Positions 46,818 through 54,947 of a DNA stretch of 64,000 bases are shown in pieces. Below the pieces are notes generated by a model that worked only from the letters and a program-made list of their open reading frames with translations, did not search any database and was not told the origin of the DNA. Every line of letters begins with the position of its first letter. Positions within the stretch are counted from its first letter, which is position 1. Location: positions 1 through 64,000 of the forward strand of contig JAURZK010000109.1 of NCBI GenBank assembly GCA_030653505.1, written 5' to 3'. Position numbers and translations under genes: made by a program. This DNA is from Rubrivivax sp. Lineage in GTDB: Bacteria > Pseudomonadota > Gammaproteobacteria > Burkholderiales > Burkholderiaceae_C.

Positions 46818-47690
46818 ATGAACGCCACCCCCGAAGTGATCGCGGTGCCCATCGACACCTCTGCGCTGGTGCGCAGCGGTGGCTGCAGCGACCCCGCCTG
46901 CGGCTGCGGCAAACGCGCGCTGCCGGCCAACGCGCGTGCCGCCGCGGCCACGCGTGTGCAGCGCACGCTGCAGATCCAGGTGCTGCGCTACAACCCGCAG
47001 GACAAGGCCAGCCGGCCGCACCTGCAGACCTTCGCCATCGAAGAAGCCGACGGCATGACGCTGTTCATGGCGCTCAACGAGATCCGCGAGACGCAGGACC
47101 CTTCGCTGCAGTTCGACTTCGTCTGCCGCGCCGGCATCTGCGGCAGCTGCGCCATGCTCATCAACGGCAAGCCGGCCCTGGCCTGCCGCACGCTGACCAA
47201 GAACCTGGCGGCCAGCTTCACGCTGGCGCCGCTGCCCTTCTTCGAGCTCATCGGCGACCTCTCGGTGGACACCGGCAAGTGGATGCGCGGCATGAGCGAG
47301 CGCATCCAGGCCTGGGTGCACACCCAGGGCCACGACGGCGACCTCACGCGCATCGAAGAGCGCATGGACCCCGAGCTGGCCGAGAAGATCTACGAACTCG
47401 ACCGCTGCGTCGAGTGCGGCTGCTGCGTCGCCGCCTGCGGCACGGCGCGCATGCGGCCCGACTTCGTCGGCGCCGTGGCGCTGGCCAAGGTGGCGCGCTT
47501 CAAGCTCGACCCGCGCGACACGCGTACCGACGCCGACTTCTACGAGATCGTGGGCGACGACAGCGGCGTCTTCGGCTGCATGAGCCTGCTGGCCTGCCAC
47601 GACGTCTGCCCCAAGAACCTGCCGCTGGCCACGCAGATCGCCTACATGCGGCGCTCGATGGTCAGGTTCGCGCTCGGCGCAGCGGCCTGA
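46818..47690 (+). CDS. frdB: Fumarate reductase iron-sulfur subunit
   Basis: FVCRAGICGSCAMLINGKPALACRT...LDRCVECGCCVAACGTARMRPDFVG...GCMSLLACHDVCPKNLPLATQIAYMRR. Confidence 0.96.
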   Translation: MNATPEVIAVPIDTSALVRSGGCSDPACGCGKRALPANARAAAATRVQRTLQIQVLRYNPQDKASRPHLQTFAIEEADGMTLFMALNEIRETQDPSLQFDFVCRAGICGSCAMLINGKPALACRTLTKNLAASFTLAPLPFFELIGDLSVDTGKWMRGMSERIQAWVHTQGHDGDLTRIEERMDPELAEKIYELDRCVECGCCVAACGTARMRPDFVGAVALAKVARFKLDPRDTRTDADFYEIVGDDSGVFGCMSLLACHDVCPKNLPLATQIAYMRRSMVRFALGAAA

Positions 47691-47750
47691 TCGGGCGCAA
47701 GGCGCCATTCACATTCGCCCCGCCCGCGGGGCCTACGCAAGAGGGAAATC

Positions 47751-49091
47751 ATGGTACTCACACTTCAACTGGCGATCATCCTGATCTGCCTGTTCTACGG
47801 CGCCAGGAAGGGCGGCGTCGCACTCGGGCTGCTGGGCGGCATCGGCGTCGTGCTGCTGACCTTCGCCTTCGGCCTGCCCCCGGGCAAGCCGCCGGTGGAC
47901 GTGATGCTGACCATCGTCGCGGTGGTCGCCGCGTCGGCCACGCTGCAGGCCTCGGGTGGCCTGGACGTGCTGCTGCAGATGGCCGAGAAGCTGCTGCGCC
48001 GCAATCCGAAGTACGTCTCCATCCTGGCGCCGTTCACGACCTGCGGCCTGACCATGCTGTGCGGCACCGGGCACGTGGTCTACACCATGCTGCCCATCAT
48101 TTACGACGTGGCGATCAAGAACGGCATCCGGCCCGAGCGCCCGATGGCCGCTTCGTCCATCGCCAGCCAGATGGGCATCATCGCCAGCCCGGTCTCGGTG
48201 GCCGTGGTGTCGCTGGTGGCCTTCCTGGCCAAGGCGCCTGAAGGCGCGCCCATCATCGACTTCGTGACCCTGCTGTCCATCACCATCCCGTCGACCCTGG
48301 TCGGCGTGCTGATGATCGGCATCTTCAGCTGGTTCCGCGGCAAGGACCTCGACAAGGACGAAGAGTTCCAGGCCCTGATCAAGGACCCGGAAGCGCGCAA
48401 GAACGTCTACGGCGACAGCATCTCGCTGCTGGGCCAGAAGCTGAGCACGCATCAATGGACCGCGATGTGGATCTTCGTTGGCGCCATCGTCGTCGTCGCG
48501 CTGCTCGGCGCCTTCCCGGCGCTGCGCCCGCTGGTTGCCGGCAAGCCGCTGTCGATGGTGCTGGTGATCCAGATGTTCATGCTCATGGCCGGTGCGCTGA
48601 TCATCATCTTCACGAAGACCAACCCGGCCGAAATCGGCAAGAACGAGGTCTTCCGCGCCGGCATGATCGCCGTCGTGGCGGTGTTCGGTGTCGCCTGGAT
48701 GGCCGACACGGTGTTCGAGGCCAACCTGCCCCTCATCAAGGCCAGCCTGTCGGACATCGTCAAGCTCTACCCCTGGACCTTCGCCATCGCGCTGCTGCTG
48801 GTGTCCAAGCTGGTGAACTCGCAGGCTGCCGCCATCGCCGCGATGGTGCCTTTGGGCCTGTCCATCGGCGTGCCCCCGGGTTACATCGTGGCCTTCGCCG
48901 CCGCCTGCTACGGCTACTACATCCTGCCCACCTACCCCAGCGACCTGGCCACCATCCAGTTCGACCGTTCGGGCACGACCAAGATCGGCAAGTACGTCAT
49001 CAACCACAGCTTCATCCTGCCGGGGCTGATCGGCGTAACGAGTTCCTGCGTCGCCGGCTGGCTGCTCGCCGCCAGCCGCGGGCTGGTCTGA
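47751..49091 (+). CDS. Anaerobic C4-dicarboxylate transporter DcuA/DcuB family
   Basis: [148 protein letters not shown]. Confidence 0.95.
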   Translation: MVLTLQLAIILICLFYGARKGGVALGLLGGIGVVLLTFAFGLPPGKPPVDVMLTIVAVVAASATLQASGGLDVLLQMAEKLLRRNPKYVSILAPFTTCGLTMLCGTGHVVYTMLPIIYDVAIKNGIRPERPMAASSIASQMGIIASPVSVAVVSLVAFLAKAPEGAPIIDFVTLLSITIPSTLVGVLMIGIFSWFRGKDLDKDEEFQALIKDPEARKNVYGDSISLLGQKLSTHQWTAMWIFVGAIVVVALLGAFPALRPLVAGKPLSMVLVIQMFMLMAGALIIIFTKTNPAEIGKNEVFRAGMIAVVAVFGVAWMADTVFEANLPLIKASLSDIVKLYPWTFAIALLLVSKLVNSQAAAIAAMVPLGLSIGVPPGYIVAFAAACYGYYILPTYPSDLATIQFDRSGTTKIGKYVINHSFILPGLIGVTSSCVAGWLLAASRGLV

Positions 49092-49148
49092 GCGCCACGG
49101 CCGCTGCCTGAACCCAGGCGCGGCTGCCGGACGGTTCGCCGTTCCCTT

Positions 49149-49187
49149 CGGGCCCGCCGCCGTGTGCAACACATGGCGGCGGGCCCG
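49149..49187 (+). terminator. Long GC-rich hairpin after dcu, terminator-like
   Basis: cgggcccgccgccgtgtgcaacacatggcggcgggcccg, 13-bp perfect outer arms, followed by ATTT. Confidence 0.65.
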
Positions 49188-49274
49188 ATTTGCGCTTCAC
49201 GCGCGCCCTTGGCCGGGCACGCCGCGCGCGATACTCCGGACTCGTTTGCTCGCCAGTGCGCCCACCCCGCGTTC

Positions 49275-51281
49275 ATGCCCTCACCCGCCGCGCCCGACAG
49301 CCCAGACCCGCCGCGCCTGGCCGACGACATGGCGCGTCGTTTCGAGCGCGCCACTGCGGCCGCCGGCATCGGCTACTGGGTGCTGCAGCGAGGCGACGCC
49401 AGCGCCACCTGGAGCCCGGCGCTGCGCCAGCTGTTCGGCCTGGGGCCCGACGCCACGGCGCCGACGATGGCCAAGTGGGTGGACCTGCACGTGCATCCCG
49501 ACGAACGCGACGAGGTACGGCGGCAGTTCGCCGCCTGGGTGCACAGCGGCGACGAGAGCCTGGCGCTGCCGATGCGCATCGTGCGGTCCGATGGCAGCCT
49601 GCGCTACCTGTCCACGCACTCGCTGATCGAGCGCGACGCGGCCCAGCCGCTGATGTTCGGCGTCGTCGTCGACCTCACCGCGCGCCGCAGCGCCGAGTTG
49701 GCCCTGCGCAACGTGCAGGAGCGCGTGGCGCTGGCCGCGCGCGGCGCGGGCCTGGGCACCTGGGAACTCGACCTGCAGACCGGCGAGGCCTTCTGGGACG
49801 AGCAGATGTGGCTGCTGCGCGGCCACGCACCGCAGGCGCGCGCGATGGACACCCAGGAACGCCTGGCCTGCCTGCACCCGGACGATCGCGCCGCCGTGCA
49901 CGAGCAGCTGACCGAAGCACTCGCCCGCGGCACGCCCTTCGAGAACGAGTTCCGCGTCATCTGGCCCGACGGGCAATTGCGCTGGCTGGCATCGCGGTCG
50001 GCCGAGATCCGCGACGCCCACAGCGGTGCACGCAGGCGCATCGGCGTGAACTGGGATGTCACCGACAAGCGCACCGCCGAGGCCGCACGGCGCGAGCGCG
50101 AGATGGCGCAGCGCGAGAGCCTCGCCAAGAGCCGTTTCCTGGCGCGCATGAGCCACGAACTGCGCACGCCACTGAACGCCGTGCTGGGTTTCTCGCAACT
50201 GCTGCTGGCCGAGGTGGAGGCCGAAGGCGAAGGTCCGCAAGCGCTCGCGCGCCGGCGCCAGCTCGGGCACATCCACACCGCCGGCGAGCACCTGCTGGCG
50301 CTCATCAACGACGTGCTCGACCTGTCCAGCCTGGAGAGCGGCGAGTTGCGCATCACGCTGCAGCCGGTGGCGCTGGCGCCGCTGCTGGCGCAGACGGTGC
50401 CGATGCTGGACGTGCTGCGCCAGCGCCACGGCGTCGAGCTGCAGCTCGGCGCCCTGCCTGGCGTGGTGATGGCCGACGCGACACGGCTGCGCCAGGTGTT
50501 GCTGAACCTGATCAGCAACGCCATCAAGTACAACCGTCCCGGTGGGCGTGTGCACGTGGAGACGTTGCAGCAAGGCGCCGAGGTGTTGATCCGCGTCGCC
50601 GACAGTGGCTGCGGCATGAGTGCAGAGCAGCTGCGCCACCTCTACGAACCCTTCAACCGCCTCGGGCGGGTCAGCGAAGGGGCCGCGGGGGTCGAAGGCT
50701 CTGGCATCGGGCTGGCCATCGTGAAGGCGCTGATGGACCGCATGGGCGGCCACGTGCAGGTGCAGAGCACGCCGGGTGTCGGCAGCGTCTTCGAGCTGCG
50801 CCTGGCCGACGCGGCGCCTGGCCCGTCGCCCGGCCTTGCTGCGGCGGACGCACCGGCCGCCATGCCAGCGACGCGCGCGCCCGCGGGCGCGCCTGCCGCG
50901 CGCCGCGCCACGCTGCTCTACATCGAGGACAACCCGGTCAACGCCCTGATCATCTCGGAGCTGATCGCGCGCCGCAACGACCTGCAACTGCACCTTGCCA
51001 CCGACGGCCGCAGCGGCGTGCAGCGGGCGCTGGAACTGCAGCCCGACCTGGTGCTGCTGGACATGCAGCTGCCCGACTTCGACGGCCACGAGGTGCTGCG
51101 CCGCCTGCGTGCGCACCCGAAGCTGGCGCAGGTGCCGGTGATTGCGCTGTCGGCCAACGCCATGCCCGACGACATCGAACGTGCGCTGCGTGCCGGCATG
51201 ACCGACTACTGGACCAAGCCGCTGGACTTCACGATTTTCATGACCGCGATGGAGCGTTTGTTCGGCAAGGCCCCGGGCTGA
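49275..51281 (+). CDS. PAS-domain hybrid sensor histidine kinase/response regulator
   Basis: Two PAS domains; FLARMSHELRTPLNAVLGFSQLLLAE...GSGIGLAIVKALMDRMGG; C-terminal REC LLYIEDNPVNALIISELIARRNDLQLHLATDGRSGVQRALELQPDLVLLDMQLPDFDGHEVL. Confidence 0.93.
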   Translation: MPSPAAPDSPDPPRLADDMARRFERATAAAGIGYWVLQRGDASATWSPALRQLFGLGPDATAPTMAKWVDLHVHPDERDEVRRQFAAWVHSGDESLALPMRIVRSDGSLRYLSTHSLIERDAAQPLMFGVVVDLTARRSAELALRNVQERVALAARGAGLGTWELDLQTGEAFWDEQMWLLRGHAPQARAMDTQERLACLHPDDRAAVHEQLTEALARGTPFENEFRVIWPDGQLRWLASRSAEIRDAHSGARRRIGVNWDVTDKRTAEAARREREMAQRESLAKSRFLARMSHELRTPLNAVLGFSQLLLAEVEAEGEGPQALARRRQLGHIHTAGEHLLALINDVLDLSSLESGELRITLQPVALAPLLAQTVPMLDVLRQRHGVELQLGALPGVVMADATRLRQVLLNLISNAIKYNRPGGRVHVETLQQGAEVLIRVADSGCGMSAEQLRHLYEPFNRLGRVSEGAAGVEGSGIGLAIVKALMDRMGGHVQVQSTPGVGSVFELRLADAAPGPSPGLAAADAPAAMPATRAPAGAPAARRATLLYIEDNPVNALIISELIARRNDLQLHLATDGRSGVQRALELQPDLVLLDMQLPDFDGHEVLRRLRAHPKLAQVPVIALSANAMPDDIERALRAGMTDYWTKPLDFTIFMTAMERLFGKAPG

Positions 51282-51315
51282 GAGGCCGGGGCCTGTCCGC
51301 GACGCTTCAGGCGCT

Positions 51316-51381
51316 GGCGGCCTCGGGTACGAGGCCCCGTTTCATCACGCGGCGGCGGCCTCGGGTACGAGGCCCCGTTTC
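51316..51381. repeat. Tandem duplication (two 28-bp copies, 38-bp period) of a hairpin-forming element at the 3' end of the M3 peptidase gene
   Basis: ggcggcctcgggtacgaggccccgtttc at 51316-51343 and 51354-51381; each holds GGCCTCG-GGTA-CGAGGCC. Confidence 0.92.
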
Positions 51382-53411
51382 GCAAGCAGCGGCTGCACCG
51401 TCGCCGGGCGGCCGCGGAAGGCCGCGTACGCCGCACCCGGCTCGACGCTGTTGCCGCTGGCGTAGACGTGGCGGCGCAGTGCCTCGGCCACCGCCGGGTC
51501 GAAGGGGCTGCCGGCTTCGGTGAATGCCCCGTAGCCGTCGGCGTCCAGCACCTCGGCCCACAGGTAGACGTAGTAGCCCGCGGCGTAGCCGCCCGAGAAC
51601 AGGTGCTGGAAGTGCACCAGCCGGTGGTTCAGTCCCACGCCGTGCGGCAAGCCGGCCTGCTGCAGCAGTTCGTCTTCCCAGGCGCAGACATCCACCGGCG
51701 GTTCGGTGTCGTTCAGCGCGTGGATGGCCAGGTCGACCATCGCACTGGCCGTGTAGCGCACCGTCTCGTAGCCCTGGCCGAAACGCTGTGCGCGCTGCAG
51801 CCGTTGCACCAGCGCCGGCGGGATGGGCTCGCCGGTCTGGTGGTGACGGGCGTGGCGCTGCAGCACCTCGGGCTCGTTGATCCAGTGCTCGAAGATCTGC
51901 GAGGGCAGCTCGACGAAGTCGCGCAGCACCTGGGTGCCCGACAGGCGCTCGTAGGTCACGTCGCTCAGCAGCCCGTGCAGGCCGTGGCCGAACTCGTGGA
52001 AGAGCGTGCGCGCGTCGTCCAGCCCCAGCAGCGTGGGTTCGCCGGCGCCGCCCCTGGCGAAGTTGTTGTTGTTCAGGATCACGGGCAGCTGCCTGCCACC
52101 GCCTTCGGCGTTGCGGTGCTGCCAGCGCAGGCTGCTCATCCAGGCGCCGCTGCGCTTGGTGGGGCGGGCGAAGTTGTCCTGCAGGAAGATGCCGATGACG
52201 GTGCCGCCGGCGTCGCGCACCTCGTAGGCCTTGACGTCGGGGTGGTAGACGGGGATGTCGTCGCGCGCCGTGAACTGCAGGCCGAAGAGGCGCTGCGCGC
52301 AGTCGAAGGCCGCCTGCACGACCCTGCCGAGCTCGAAGTAGGGCTTGACCTCGGCGTCGTCCACCGCATAACGCTGGCGCCGCACCTTCTCGGCCCAGAA
52401 ACGCCAGTCCCAGGGTTCGATCTCGCCTGCGACGCCTTCGTCGCGCATCACCGCCAGCAGCTGCTGGCGTTCACGCTCCACCGCTTCCAGCGCACGCGGC
52501 CACACCTGACCCAGCAGCTGCTGCACGGCCGCGCGGGTGCCGGCCATGGTGTCGGTGAGCGCATGGTCGGCGTAGCAGGCGTGGCCGTGCAGCCGCGCCT
52601 GTTCGTTGCGCAGGCGCAGGATGTCGCGCACCACCTCGCGGTTGTCGTGCTCGCCGGCATGTTCGCCGCGGCCGGTCCACGCGCGCCAGGCCTGCTCACG
52701 CAGGTCGCGCCGGGTGCTGAAGCTGAGGAAGGGCACGATCAGCGAACGCGACAGCGTCACCACGTGGCCGGGCAGAGCGCGGTCGACCGCGGCCTGGCGC
52801 GCGTTGGCGCGCACGAAGTCGGGCAGGCCGGCGAGTTCGGCCTCGCCGTGCAGCGGCAGCTGCCAGCTGCTCTCGTCGTGCAGCACGTTCTGCGCGAAGC
52901 GGGTCATCAGCCTTGCCAGTGCCTGCATCACCTCCGCATGGCGGGCTTGCGCCGCGGGCGCCAGCTGCGCACCGGCGCGCACGAAGTCGGTGTGCACACG
53001 TTGCAGCAGGCGCTGCTGCTCGGGCGACAGGCCCAGCGTCTCGCACCGTGCCTGCAGCGCGGCCACGCGCCTGAACAGCGATGCGTCGTTGTAGACCGCG
53101 CTGTGGTGCGCCGCCATCGGCGCGGCCACGTTGCGCTGCACGGCCTGCAGCTCGGGGCTGGTGGCCGACGAGGTCAGGTTGTAGAAGGTGGCTGCCACGC
53201 GGCCCAGGCGGCGGCCGGTGCGGTCGAAGGCTGCCAGCGTGTTGTCGAAGTCGGGCGGCGCCGGGTTCGCGCCCAACGCCGCGAGCTCGTCGCGGTGCTG
53301 CTGCATCGCGGCGTGCAGCGCGGGCTCGAAGTGTTCGGGGCGCAACTCGGCGAAAGGCGGCAGGCCGTAGGGGGTCTGCCAGTCCTGCAGCAGCGGGTTG
53401 CGCACGTCCAT
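51345..53411 (-). CDS. M3 family metallopeptidase (oligopeptidase A-like)
   Basis: MDVRNPLLQDWQTPYGLPPFAELRPEHFEPALHAAM...DDARTLFHEFGHGLHGLLSDVTYERLSGTQVLRDFVELPSQIFEHW (HExxH as HEFGH). Confidence 0.94.
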   Translation of the reverse strand: MDVRNPLLQDWQTPYGLPPFAELRPEHFEPALHAAMQQHRDELAALGANPAPPDFDNTLAAFDRTGRRLGRVAATFYNLTSSATSPELQAVQRNVAAPMAAHHSAVYNDASLFRRVAALQARCETLGLSPEQQRLLQRVHTDFVRAGAQLAPAAQARHAEVMQALARLMTRFAQNVLHDESSWQLPLHGEAELAGLPDFVRANARQAAVDRALPGHVVTLSRSLIVPFLSFSTRRDLREQAWRAWTGRGEHAGEHDNREVVRDILRLRNEQARLHGHACYADHALTDTMAGTRAAVQQLLGQVWPRALEAVERERQQLLAVMRDEGVAGEIEPWDWRFWAEKVRRQRYAVDDAEVKPYFELGRVVQAAFDCAQRLFGLQFTARDDIPVYHPDVKAYEVRDAGGTVIGIFLQDNFARPTKRSGAWMSSLRWQHRNAEGGGRQLPVILNNNNFARGGAGEPTLLGLDDARTLFHEFGHGLHGLLSDVTYERLSGTQVLRDFVELPSQIFEHWINEPEVLQRHARHHQTGEPIPPALVQRLQRAQRFGQGYETVRYTASAMVDLAIHALNDTEPPVDVCAWEDELLQQAGLPHGVGLNHRLVHFQHLFSGGYAAGYYVYLWAEVLDADGYGAFTEAGSPFDPAVAEALRRHVYASGNSVEPGAAYAAFRGRPATVQPLLAKRGLVPEAAAA

Positions 53412-53418
53412 CGCGTCT

Positions 53419-54192
53419 TCACCGGCCGGCACGGATGGCCTTCTCGTCGTCCTCGCGGTAGCGGCGGTTGCCGCACTGGTCCACCCAGTCCTGGCGCTCG
53501 GTCTCCAGCGCCTTCGACGCCTCGTTCCACTGCGCGTTGCGCTGGTTCCAGTCGCTCACGCGCGTGTCGAGCGCGGCCACGCGTGTGTTGTAGGCGGTCA
53601 CTGCGGCCTGGCTCTCGCCCAGCACGGCATCGCGCTCGACGTCGAGCGACTTCTTCTGCACCTCGATCTCTTCGCGCTCGCGCTTGAACTCGCTGTTCCT
53701 GCGCTCGGCGGCAGCGCCGGTGCGGCCGCTGGCGTTGAACTCGGCGACACGCGTGTTCCACGACTCGACACGCGCCGCGTAGTCGCGCAGGCGCACCGAG
53801 AGATCGTCGGCCTTCTTCTTCGCCTCGTCCAGCGGCGCACGGGCGGCACGCACGACGTCCTGCTCGACGGCGATTTCGGCCTTCTCGGTGTCCAGCGGGC
53901 CGCGGCGTGACCTCAGCTCCTCCAGCCGCGTGCGCACCATCTCCTCCTGCTTCAGGCAGGTGCGCAGTTCCTCGCGCGTCAGGATGGGCGCGGCCTTGCT
54001 GCCGCTGCCGCCGCCACCGCCGAGCGTGGCGGTGCCCGTGGCTTCGGCCGCCGGTGCCGCAGCGGGCTTGGCCGGCGCGGGTTTGGCGGCAGCGGGCCGG
54101 GGTGCCGCAGGCTTGGTCGGTGCCGTCTGCGCCTGGGCCTGCCACGCCAAGGCCATGCACAGCCCGCCGAGCAGGTAGGTCTTGAGCTTCAT
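53419..54192 (-). CDS. Hypothetical secreted coiled-coil protein
   Basis: Signal peptide MKLKTYLLGGLCMALAWQAQAQ, PA/KPA-rich linker, then long charged coiled-coil ILTREELRTCLKQEEMVRTRLEELRSRRG. Confidence 0.7.
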   Translation of the reverse strand: MKLKTYLLGGLCMALAWQAQAQTAPTKPAAPRPAAAKPAPAKPAAAPAAEATGTATLGGGGGSGSKAAPILTREELRTCLKQEEMVRTRLEELRSRRGPLDTEKAEIAVEQDVVRAARAPLDEAKKKADDLSVRLRDYAARVESWNTRVAEFNASGRTGAAAERRNSEFKREREEIEVQKKSLDVERDAVLGESQAAVTAYNTRVAALDTRVSDWNQRNAQWNEASKALETERQDWVDQCGNRRYREDDEKAIRAGR

Positions 54193-54377
54193 CGTCGTCC
54201 TCGATCTTGTCGCCGTGCGTGCCGGCAAAGATGCGAATGATGCCACCGGCCCAGTCCGCCGCAGCCGCTGTGGCACAGTGGGCTTTGTCTTCCGACTGCC
54301 CCCGACATGCCGACGCCGCATTCCCCACCCCGCACCACCTTACCCGCCACCCTGCCCGCCCTGCAGGGAGCCCGCTG

Positions 54378-54947
54378 ATGGCGATCAAGGCCACGGTCTA
54401 CAAGGCCAACCTGCAGATCGCCGACATGGACCGCGGCCTCTACGCCACGCACCAGGTGACGCTGGCGCGTGAGCCCTCCGAGACCGACGAGCGGATGATG
54501 GTGCGGCTGCTCGCCTTCGTGCTCAACGTGCCCGCCGACGACCACGACGGCGCGCTCGCCTTTGCACGCGGCGCCGCCGACGCAGAAGAGCCCGACCTCT
54601 GGCAGCGCAGCCTGGCCGGCGACCTGCGGCAGTGGATCGAGGTCGGCCAGCCCGACGAACGCCGCCTGGTGCGCGCCGCCGGCCGCGCCGAGCGCGTGGC
54701 GCTCTACGTCTACAGCAGCGCGGCGCACATCTGGTGGGCCGGCGTGCAGAACAAGCTGGCGCGGCTGAACAATCTGGCGGTGTGGCAGTTGCCCTCGGCG
54801 CAGAGCCAGGCGCTCGCCGCGCTGGCCGCGCGTTCGATGCAACTGCAGGTGACGGTGCAGGACGGGCAGGTCTGGGTCGGCGATGCCGAGCACAACATCG
54901 AGGTGCAGCCCGTCGCACTGAAGACACCCGTCTACCGCAACTACTGA
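54378..54947 (+). CDS. yaeQ: YaeQ family protein
   Basis: MAIKATVYKANLQIADMDRGLYATHQVTLAREPSETDERMMVRLLAFVLNV...VGQPDERRLVRAAGRAERVALYVYSS. Confidence 0.93.
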   Translation: MAIKATVYKANLQIADMDRGLYATHQVTLAREPSETDERMMVRLLAFVLNVPADDHDGALAFARGAADAEEPDLWQRSLAGDLRQWIEVGQPDERRLVRAAGRAERVALYVYSSAAHIWWAGVQNKLARLNNLAVWQLPSAQSQALAALAARSMQLQVTVQDGQVWVGDAEHNIEVQPVALKTPVYRNY

